From Isoetes taiwanensis (taxonomy: Eukaryota > Streptophyta > Lycopodiopsida > Isoetales > Isoetaceae), in the NCBI GenBank assembly GCA_021234155.1, contig JAJEKV010000064.1, positions 3,782,001 through 3,846,000 on the forward strand: 64,000 bases of DNA, written 5' to 3'. Under the pieces are notes generated by a model, which worked only from the letters and a program-made list of their open reading frames with translations, made no database searches and had not been told where the DNA came from. Positions 57,108 through 64,000 of the stretch are shown in pieces. Within the stretch, counting starts at the first letter, position 1. Each line of letters begins with the position of its first letter. Both the position numbers and the translations under genes were made by a program.

Positions 57108-57182
57108 AGAGACAAGGGTTACTTCAAACCACTTATGTATTTCAATACCTGCCATAAGTGGTTTGAAGTAACCCTTGTCTCT
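57108..57182. repeat. Perfect 30-bp inverted repeat with 15-bp loop
   Basis: The arm at 57108-57137 (AGAGACAAGGGTTACTTC...) is the exact reverse complement of 57153-57182. The RNA of either strand would fold into a perfect 30-bp hairpin. Confidence 0.93.
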
Positions 57183-57356
57183 GTTTAAAGAGTGTTCTAT
57201 CAGATTTCTCTAAGAATAACCTGATTTTAAAGAAGAAAACCCCTGTGTGTTTTCAAACATAATCAAATTTTGGCCTTCACAAAAAGAACAAAGCGGTTCT
57301 TCTGGGAAATGTTTCCTTAAACTTTCTTTATGGAATTCACTTCCATGAGAAGTACA

Positions 57357-57490
57357 ATGCATTCTCTAATTCATATGAGGAGGATAACCCTTGAGATGAT
57401 TATGGTAGATAACCCTCGAGGCCAGATGCATTCTCTAATTCATATGAGGAGGATAACCCTTCTCTTGAGATGATTATGGAAATATGTACT
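57357..57490. repeat. Tandem duplication, 69-bp period
   Basis: ATGCATTCTCTAATTCATAT...GATAACCC occurs from 57357 and again from 57426, the second with a 5-base insertion. Confidence 0.85.
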
Positions 57491-57653
57491 TCTTGTCTTG
57501 TTGATCCTTTCCTCTTTTTGTGGGTGCATGGGTTGCAGCCCCAAGTTGCTAAGACAGTATACAAGATCTAATAACAACAAAAAATAACTTAAGTATCTTT
57601 TGCCAAAAATTTAGAGTCACAAAAATAGACGAGTTCGCCAGGGAGATGGAGTA

Positions 57654-57799
57654 GATAACGCCCTGGGCCGAGGGTGTTACTGAAAAAAAAAAATTGAGGG
57701 CCATCAAAATGGCGAGGGTGTGCGCGTAGCGCACGCCCGAGCCATTTTGATGGCCCGAAATTTTTTTTTGAAGTAACACCCGAGGGCCAGGGCGTTATC
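57654..57799. mobile_element. Foldback MITE, 146 bp
   Basis: Almost the whole length is one hairpin: GATAACGCCCTGG at the left, CCAGGGCGTTATC at the right, with GGCCATCAAAATGGC and GTGTTACT / AGTAACAC matching inside and a CG-rich centre (GTGCGCGTAGCGCAC). A/T runs on each arm. Confidence 0.85.
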
Positions 57800-57803
57800 G
57801 CCC

Positions 57804-57983
57804 TTAACACACTGCCCCGAGAGTTTTGGGCCATCCGATCATTATCAAAATTGATCTGGATCTGTCCATTTCATAACATCCTAGGGTGTTATGGAGTAGC
57901 AGTGTGTTATAGCTCCAGTAACACACTGATCAAGATTGATCTGAACCATTGGATCACTATAAACTTGAGGGGCAGTGTGTTAA
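57804..57983. mobile_element. MITE, 180 bp, next to the foldback element
   Basis: Inverted ends TTAACACACTGCCCC / GGGGCAGTGTGTTAA, with further inner similarity (GGGCCATCCGATCA / TGGATCACTATAAAC, GATTGATCTG). The TTAA ends could be target site or terminus. It directly follows the foldback MITE. Confidence 0.8.
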
Positions 57984-58376
57984 GGACCAGTTAGCACCTC
58001 CCTTGCTAACTCATTATATGTTATTTTGCCGTTAGCTAACTAATAACTCCTTAACGCCTGCCAATGCTTCCATGCAATGCAATTTTTTGCTGGGTTGCAA
58101 AACTTTGCATTGCTTGGTTTGCCAAACTTAATAAGATAGATAGGAAGCAGTCCGAGAGGTAGAAAAGGGATAAGTTTCTATTCCAATTTAGGTAGGATAC
58201 AATTGTGCAGAGAATCACGCAAAACAATTCAGCTTGAAAGTTAAGTAGATATTTTGCCTACCCATTTTATATATTTTTTAATCACAACTCATGAAATCCG
58301 TGTGGAACAAGAATTTCATTTTATTCATCAAACCAAGAACATAGGAAAGCAACATCAAAGAAATATCGAATTTACT
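57984..58376. other. Non-coding stretch
   Basis: No gene recognised. It holds the 3' flank of the small host gene whose stop is at 58377-58379. Confidence 0.5.
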
Positions 58377-58549
58377 TTATCGGGGTGCCTGTGCCTCCTC
58401 ATCGCCACCTTCTGGAATACTTGGTATTGGTATGTCAATTGGAATCATCTCATATACGTGGTTGGCCTCATTGACAGCTCTGATAATGTATTTGCTTTTC
58501 TGGGAGAGCTGCTCATTTGAAATGGCCCCGACGAAAACGTCTTGAGTAG

Positions 58550-58756
58550 TGATAAGTTTAGGAATGAACAGATGTAACTATAATGCAGATATTGTATTCA
58601 ATAGAGAAAACTCGGTGGGACAAGCTCCACACCTAGCTTGATATTTAAGGAAGATGCGACTCTACATATGAACAGACACGACTCTTTATTGTAGATTGCC
58701 ATGTCATATGATGACGTGGCCTATATGATGAGGTGGAGGGTTGCATATATTCAACA
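58550..58756 (-). repeat. 3' LTR of the young element
   Basis: 207 bp, identical by eye to 60973-61179. Confidence 0.95.
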
Positions 58757-58782
58757 CCCTCCCTCAAACCTACACCTCTGAA

Positions 58783-59121
58783 TCAACCAAAATCATCATG
58801 GCCAGGTTGATAAGTTAGCCATCTCTGGCGTTTTCTGCATTTCTTAATATTCTTCTGAATGTTCTTATTCTTCAAATTTGTATCAGGAAGTTTTCTTTTC
58901 ATATATAAATTTCTCCTTTCAAATTCTCCAGTTTCAGGTTGCAGAATTTTATCAAAAACATTTACAACTTCTGGGAACATCAAATTCATATTCTTGCCTT
59001 CCAAGATTGATTGCATCATGTCCGGATCGATCTGCAAATTAAGTAACACATATCCCAAAGATCTTGCTTTCTCTCTTTGACATGCTAAAGGAGTCATCTC
59101 TTCTTTCACATTCTTAAGCAT
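58783..59121 (-). CDS. Third ORF of the young LTR element
   Basis: 112 codons (ARSLGYVLLNLQIDPDMMQS ... LKNKNIQKNIKKCRKRQRWL), basic C-terminus. No known domain. Ends just before the purine tract. Confidence 0.4.
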   Translation of the reverse strand: MLKNVKEEMTPLACQREKARSLGYVLLNLQIDPDMMQSILEGKNMNLMFPEVVNVFDKILQPETGEFERRNLYMKRKLPDTNLKNKNIQKNIKKCRKRQRWLTYQPGHDDFG

Positions 59122-59406
59122 TTCTAGTCTGGTAGCTCTTTAGGGTGCTTATATTCATCATTCCCTCCCTTAGCGGCTAAAGTTTATGCCATTAGAACTC
59201 AAATGAATACCTTTGAAATTAGTTTCTTCATCTTTATCTTGGCCGTGATCTCAATCGAGGCTTGGGCCCTCCACGAATCTCCGGATCTTCAATTTGGGTG
59301 GGCCGATGGAGAGTCGTGCATTATGAGCAGCAAAGGCATTGGCGTCTTCTCTCGCCTCGGATGTCTTTGCCATGTGCTTGATCCATAGGTCTACTACTCA
59401 ATATCG

Positions 59407-59607
59407 TCATGGCTTTTCCCCGGCATTTATCTGTAATGTAAATAAATTTGCATCTCCAATAGCGTGACCAGCCTTGCCTTTTTCATAGTCTGCAGCCTCT
59501 CTAGCGAGCCTTTGGCTTTCATCTTTGGTTTGGCCAGCCTTCTCCTTTCTTTGGACCAGCTCATCCTTTGCAAACACCCTTCTCATTTGGCATATCCAGA
59601 ACCTCAT
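59407..59607 (-). CDS. Second ORF of the young element, LEA-like
   Basis: 66 codons. Its ATG overlaps the TGA of the first ORF (ATGA at 59607-59604). The middle part, ERKEKAGQTKDES-like (VQRKEKAGQTKDESQRLARE then AADYEKGKAGHA), has the Lys/Glu/Ala/Thr periodicity of LEA-type stress proteins. LEA origin is inference. Confidence 0.45.
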   Translation of the reverse strand: MRFWICQMRRVFAKDELVQRKEKAGQTKDESQRLAREAADYEKGKAGHAIGDANLFTLQINAGEKP

Positions 59608-60926
59608 CCGCTTCGATTTGCCCCTTCTTTATTAGTGGATTTCGAGCTTGTCGGCTTTGCAAGAATTTCATCGGCAACTACTTCTTGGCCAATTAACGAT
59701 GGGTCTTTTACGACCAAGGCATCTGCAGGATGTTCAACTGCATTGGAAATATCTGCAACAACGATTGAATCTTCTAAAACCACTCCAATCTGCATCTCTT
59801 CTGTAATGATTTCAGAATCAACAACTTTATCTGCTATATTGGAAATTGGGTCCTTCTCCAGCGCAATCTTATGTGGAATAGATCTCAGCCCTCTTTCAGC
59901 AACAAAATCTGCTGCAAAACCTTCAATGGCTATGGCATCTTCGATCCTATAAACTGCTTTTGTATTCTTCTTGGCAGTCTTCTTGGGGTATTCAATTTCG
60001 ACCCCATGAAAGCCGAATTGGGCTTCTGTAGCCTTTTTAAGGGCTTGAATTTCTGTGGGTTCTCCAGAGGCCCCAAATTTCTTCTGGTCTTGGCCAACGG
60101 CATCCTTCTGGCCATCTCCCTTCTGGCCATCTCCAACTGGCTTGTATCCATTTGGGGTTTCAACGGCTGCATCAACGGCTTCAACGGTGGCTACTTCTGG
60201 ATTCTTGGCGATGTGGGCTTCAAATCCGACCTCCTCTGGGTCCTTCTTAATGATTGGGTCTTCTGCAACTCCTTTTCCATGATTTAGGGCCCTGATAATC
60301 CCTTTCGTTTCCAACGAAACGGTTTCTTCTGTCTCCAACTGTCTCCAAACGGAATCAAAGGATTGTGGGTTATCTGCACTCCCAGCTCCAGCCATCTCTT
60401 GTGTGGCAGATCCTCTGGTAATCATCCATAAACGCCCAACAAAATCGGCCTGTGCTGCAATTCCGAATTTGTCAGAGGCAGATTTGCCTCTTGATTCTTC
60501 TGCTATATCCTTTTCGACGGCATCTGCATGTGCGGCATCTGCAAGAAAAATTTGTGCCATATCTGCCCTAACTACGATATTCTTGGGCCTTTCTTTAACG
60601 GCCTTAGGGCTGTGCTTCACACCTGGGTCTTCAACAGCCATTACTGCCATACCAGCTTCTTCCTTAAGGATTTGGACCTCTGCAACGGGATATTGCCTCG
60701 TGCAAAGAACTTCATGCAAAGAGGTCATTTCGGAAGTCCTAAATCCTAATTTTTCTGATGAATCTACACTGGCTGCCGAAATAGAGATGCAGGTAATTAG
60801 TTTTGCCTTCACCTTGGCTTGAAATATCTCCAAGCTTTTCTTCAATCTAGTAATCCCTTTCTTCATTGATTTCTTCTTTCTAGCTTTCTTGAATCGGGGA
60901 GGAGGTTCCCCTACTTCGTCCTTCAT
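59604..60926 (-). CDS. 440-codon ORF of the young LTR element, unknown
   Basis: ATG at 60926, 34 bases after the primer site, open to TGA at 59604. The N-terminus is very basic (RFKKARKKKSMKKGITRLKK). The body is Ala/Glu/Val/Lys-rich, with loosely repeated units of the type 'V.KDP...IA...V....' (ALNHGKGVAEDPIIKKDPEE, EKDPISNIADKVVDSEIITE, ADALVVKDPSLIGQEVVADE). There is no CCHC knuckle, protease, integrase or RT, and it does not look like gag. It could be a captured host gene or a structural protein specific to the element. It is intact over 1.3 kb, which fits the zero-divergence LTRs. Confidence 0.7.
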   Translation of the reverse strand: MKDEVGEPPPRFKKARKKKSMKKGITRLKKSLEIFQAKVKAKLITCISISAASVDSSEKLGFRTSEMTSLHEVLCTRQYPVAEVQILKEEAGMAVMAVEDPGVKHSPKAVKERPKNIVVRADMAQIFLADAAHADAVEKDIAEESRGKSASDKFGIAAQADFVGRLWMITRGSATQEMAGAGSADNPQSFDSVWRQLETEETVSLETKGIIRALNHGKGVAEDPIIKKDPEEVGFEAHIAKNPEVATVEAVDAAVETPNGYKPVGDGQKGDGQKDAVGQDQKKFGASGEPTEIQALKKATEAQFGFHGVEIEYPKKTAKKNTKAVYRIEDAIAIEGFAADFVAERGLRSIPHKIALEKDPISNIADKVVDSEIITEEMQIGVVLEDSIVVADISNAVEHPADALVVKDPSLIGQEVVADEILAKPTSSKSTNKEGANRSG

Positions 60927-60972
60927 CCCTGCGTCCCAGGATCAGATTAAGAGCACTCAGGCTCTGATACCA

Positions 60973-61179
60973 TGATAAGTTTAGGAATGAACAGATGTAA
61001 CTATAATGCAGATATTGTATTCAATAGAGAAAACTCGGTGGGACAAGCTCCACACCTAGCTTGATATTTAAGGAAGATGCGACTCTACATATGAACAGAC
61101 ACGACTCTTTATTGTAGATTGCCATGTCATATGATGACGTGGCCTATATGATGAGGTGGAGGGTTGCATATATTCAACA
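60973..61179 (-). repeat. 5' LTR of the young element
   Basis: 207 bp, abutting the primer site on the minus strand. Confidence 0.95.
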
Positions 61180-61702
61180 AGTAGGATCACCGGGATTGAC
61201 TTCCAGGAAAACAAGATGCCTTAAATAAGTTCCTCCGGGGGCAGGGCGAGGCAGCTTTAGCACATTAGTATTCGATCCGTCGTTGCGGGGAATTGTGTGC
61301 CTGATAGGGCTATTCACGCAACGGTTCTTCTCGCGAAGATGTGCTACCCATCTTGTGGAGTTCTCAATGGAAATACAATCCCGCCATACATCGGACATCG
61401 GCCCCGCTGCTCCATGGCTGGAAGAGTTGTTCCCCATCAATTTGTCCAGGAATTCCAGTGCCAAATTGCACATATGAAGCAATGAACGAAAATAAAGGGG
61501 GCTTTCTGCATTTCATCTCGCATTCCCGGTCGGGCTTAACTTTTTACGTCCCATCCATCCCAAAATTTCACTTTCCCCTCCCCATTTGGACACGTATTTC
61601 ACAAGTCGAATACCCCCAAAGTTAAAACTTATTCCACAAGTCAAATACCCTAAAGTTAAAAAATGTTAAAAGACCCAAAGTTAAAAAAAAATGTTAAAAA
61701 AT

Positions 61703-61755
61703 GGCTCGAACTCACAAGTTGAAAACCAAATGAACTAACCATCTGCGCCACGCAG
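61703..61755 (-). ncRNA. tRNA-related (SINE head or tRNA relic) sequence
   Basis: On the minus strand GCGTGGCGCAGATGGTTAG resembles a tRNA 5' part with A box, and GTGAGTTCGAGCC resembles a B box about 35 bases on. Acceptor-stem pairing is not evident, and A/T-rich repeats follow, so a tRNA-derived SINE or a tRNA relic is likelier than a working tRNA gene. Confidence 0.4.
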
Positions 61756-63336
61756 CGTTACTACAATAATTTAATTCTCATATTATAATAAACTATAATA
61801 ATTATGCACGGCGTATTCGGCTCGTCGTTTTTTGGAATCCAACCCCCTTTCGAGAGCCAATATTTCGCTCGCACTTTCCCCAGTCTGATATCTTGTGTTT
61901 AGAGCCTTTTAGAGCTGGAACTTTTTTATTATCTTAATAGAAACCCATAAGAAAACTTGTCGGAAAAATTCCTACGATACACTAGCTTGATCAGAAAATT
62001 TCAATTGGTTTATAGTGTTCCCCAGAATTTGCCCAACAGTAGCAAAGACAAGTTGGAAGCTTACTGAGAATTCAAAATTGGGGCACATTTCAAGCTCAAG
62101 TTTTCTTTTTGGAGAATTTTGCTCCAGAGAAAATTTCTTCCCAAGTCGGCCCCTTGTGGACCCCCAAGTCAGCTAGACGCCGCCAAAAAAATTTCAACCT
62201 TAATTTTCTCCTCACCAAATTACTCCTTCTCAACCCTGTTGTCCTCAAAGATTATCTTGATCTTACGGCTGCCCACCATTAGATCAAAGTGGAGTTATTT
62301 AATTATTTATTTATTTATTTTTTGAGGGTAAGAATATAAATTTATAGATATAAAGTGAGTACATAAAGAACCCCTGAATAGGATAGATAGGCAGAGTAAG
62401 GACAGCACGTGAGTGCACCTATTTTATCGCTAGAGTGTGTACTAGTAGAGCTAGCAGTCGTCTTCGCCATCAAGCAGATACTATAGAGTCATCTTCTTCT
62501 CCACAATGACGGGTACTACGGACTAAAACCAGTCTACTTCCACATCTCCAAGCAGTTGATAGGCTCAGGAACAGTAAGAGTAGAAGTTACCTTATTTGCA
62601 GAGTACTTGTGTCAGAGGGCAAAATATCATCTTTGTCACACCAGTGGCATTTGAAGTAGGCATAGAATCCTGTAATTCTTCCAATAAGATCCCAAGATTT
62701 AGTCTCATGCCTCTACATTGCCGTGTCATAAGGATTGAAGTTAGAACTATCCTTTCAAGTGGTCCCCATGAGTTATTGTATTTGGAGATCACTATTGATA
62801 TACCTCTCTTTTCAAGATGGATGAGAGGGCCTGATTTATCTTGTAGGTCACCACCAAGTAATCATGATGCATCAAACGTATTATCAATAAAGATCTTGCA
62901 GTTGACCTAGTATGGTAGGTCATGTAACCATAATGATTGAGGACAAAAGTTAACTGAACGTATTGAGGACCATTGAGCGCTATTTGGAGTCATTTTGCAT
63001 ATCTCATATAATCAATTGATCTTAAACATCCATGGTATTTGATCTTCAGATGCTCTTTTTATGAAAACTGAAGAGGACCTGAGAGTGTTGAAATAGTTCT
63101 AGATCAAGAACTGAATAAATTAAGAGGCTAAGATCTTATTTGCAATATTGAAGCAAGAAAAATGGCAAAATGTTTGGCACTGCTGTCTTATAAAAAAGTA
63201 TACAGAACTATGACTGTTTTTGTATTGAAATAAACAAAGAAGAATAATAAACGAAAAGGCTGACTTTCCATTCGGAAAAAGAACCTGTAATCTGAACAAA
63301 CCAATTACGAACATATGATGCCTAAGACATCAAAAA
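61756..63336. other. Non-coding stretch, 3' flank of the receptor kinase
   Basis: No confident gene. TTATT repeats at 62300-62322. The overlapping ORFs at 62592-62910 on both strands show no family resemblance. Confidence 0.45.
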
Positions 63337-64000
63337 CTAACGTGCTTCATGCAGTAGCGGGGTGGGAGAGGTAATGCGCTCGTTAGACTTGTTGCTAGAG
63401 GTAAAGGAACTCTTAGAAGTGACATTTCTGGATGATGTGGTACCACTACGTGGTGAAATAAAAGTGAAGAGAGGTTTGAGACGGGGCAGATCTGGAAGGG
63501 GGGTTTCTGCCTTCAACGTGAGGCAACATCTTCTGGAGCTTGGTCTTGAGTCTGCATCAGGCTGGGCACAAAGCAACCCAAGAGATAATACTAGCACTAC
63601 CTCTGTTTCATCATAATCACTTCCCAGCCGGGGATCAACAACCTCAAGCAAGGAATCATTTTGCTGTGCATTCCAAACCCAATCCAGCAAGGAAACACAA
63701 CCATCATTCTGTGTGGCTAGTGTGGGATCAAGAGCACTTCTTCCACAAACTATCTCTAACAAAAGTACCCCAAAGCTGTAAACATCTGACTTCTCATTAG
63801 CCACACCTATGAAGGCCAATTCTGGAGCAATATATCCTTTGGTACCTGCCTGTGTCATGCTCTGTTGTTGTTTGGCCTCGTCCATGAGTTTTGCTAGACC
63901 AAAATCTCCTAAATGTGCCCCAAATTTGTCATCTAGAAGAACATTTGCAGCCTTTACATCTCTGTGAACGATTTTCTGATCCCATCCTTCATGCAAGTAG
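63337..64000 (-). CDS. L-type lectin-domain receptor kinase, C-terminal kinase part
   Basis: A membrane receptor kinase that would signal by Ser/Thr phosphorylation; only the C-terminal part of the kinase lies in the window, the gene continuing beyond 64000. Seen: catalytic loop VHRDVKAANVLLDD, GDFGLAKLMDE, activation-segment end TKGYIAPELAF, DVYSFGVLLLEIVCGRSALD, and RPSS...LTLKAETPLPDLP near the kinase end, followed by a Ser/Thr-rich tail to TAG (63337-63339). The HRD form marks an RD kinase, and the 'RPS...L.....PLP.LP' ending is typical of legume-lectin receptor kinases. The frame is intact. The lectin and membrane parts cannot be checked here. Confidence 0.88.
   Translation of the reverse strand, partial: YLHEGWDQKIVHRDVKAANVLLDDKFGAHLGDFGLAKLMDEAKQQQSMTQAGTKGYIAPELAFIGVANEKSDVYSFGVLLLEIVCGRSALDPTLATQNDGCVSLLDWVWNAQQNDSLLEVVDPRLGSDYDETEVVLVLSLGLLCAQPDADSRPSSRRCCLTLKAETPLPDLPRLKPLFTFISPRSGTTSSRNVTSKSSFTSSNKSNERITSPTPLLHEAR

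Larger units (their letters stand above)
58550..61179 (-). mobile_element. Very young non-autonomous LTR element with own ORFs
   Basis: Target duplication AGTAG (58545-58549, 61180-61184). 207-bp LTRs at 58550-58756 and 60973-61179 are identical by eye. On the minus strand the LTR reads TGTTGAATATATGC ... CTTATCA; the primer site TGGTATCAGAGCC starts right at its end (60972) and a purine tract TTTGAGGGAGGG precedes the 3' LTR. This layout is copia-like. Instead of gag-pol it holds ORFs at 59604-60926, 59407-59607 and 58783-59121. Structurally it looks whole but has no polymerase, so it must have moved with help from another element. Confidence 0.9.
58377..61473 (-). pseudogene. Small host gene (about 153 codons) split by a young LTR element
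   Basis: From an ATG at 61473 (MCNLALEFLDKLMGNNSSSH) one frame runs through GGTYLRHLVFLEVNPGDPT to the left edge of the LTR element's target duplication at 61180. On the other side of the element, the same frame resumes at 58544 as QDVFVGAISNEQLSQKSKYI and runs to TAA at 58377-58379. The element's target duplication AGTAG separates the two parts exactly. I do not recognise the protein; the N-terminal part is soluble-looking and the end is acidic (PEGGDEEAQAPR). The gene seems to have been a single exon over this length. Confidence 0.7.

Noticed and set aside
59464-60822. Plus-strand ORFs at 59464-59952, 59871-60287 and 60403-60822
   Set aside because: Antisense to the 440-codon ORF of the young LTR element, with biased composition mirroring it.
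61703-61755. A functional tRNA gene
   Set aside because: A- and B-box-like words are present but no acceptor-stem pairing or full cloverleaf is evident.

Overview
This is AT-rich eukaryotic DNA, almost certainly from a land plant with a large, repeat-rich genome (fern, lycophyte, bryophyte or gymnosperm grade; the sequence does not settle which). The plant call rests on tRNA-iMet primer sites and chromodomain Ty3/gypsy elements, plant Helitron 3' hairpins ending in CTAG, a lectin-receptor-kinase tail, an At1g61900-like GPI-protein exon and an HSP70 exon. Most of the window is transposable elements nested in older decayed sequence; plausible host genes are few.

Layout. 1-387: tail of a non-LTR retroposon, with a second copy at 32360-32667 and a 3' scrap at 40517-40574. 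1.8-4.9 kb: decayed Helitron-type sequence with three hairpin ends. 4916-8400 (+) and 15115-22902 (-): the 3' and 5' parts of one chromovirus (Ty3/gypsy) family. Each carries one LTR of exactly 1596 bp, and their outer flanks share TACAC. The 5' part has about 4 kb of unusual accessory ORFs between primer site and gag. One of these begins with the exact N-terminus of histone H3, and four near-identical palindromes sit in the leaders. Between the two parts lie a cysteine-rich ORF (10.4-11.1 kb) and a truncated L1-like LINE (11.6-15.1 kb). 22.9-32.3 kb: gene-poor DNA with a cluster of perfect GGTATAAATTTATACC palindromes and fragments of host genes (HSP70, At1g61900-like, others) on the minus strand. 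34.6-40.0 kb: mosaic LTR elements with short and long LTRs, one inside the other. 41.5-43.8 kb: a broken coiled-coil/RING gene hit by a hAT MITE, next to an unusual reverse-transcriptase remnant. 46.8-51.2 kb: a decayed Ty1/copia element. 52.7-53.7 kb: a hAT-type element containing an LTR scrap. 53.9-54.6 kb: an FCP1-like pseudogene. 55.4-56.0 kb: a small membrane-protein gene. 56.2-58.0 kb: tandem repeats, a perfect hairpin and MITEs. 58.4-61.5 kb: a small host gene split by a very young LTR element (identical LTRs) that carries a 440-codon ORF of unknown type and no pol. 63.3 kb to the end: a lectin-type receptor kinase running off the window.

The strongest candidate for something undescribed is the accessory module of the chromovirus: an H3-tail mimic plus charged coiled-coil ORFs in an element whose integrase carries a chromodomain. 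Second is the young LTR element with its own non-gag ORFs inserted in a host gene. All domain calls were made by eye; no database search was run.
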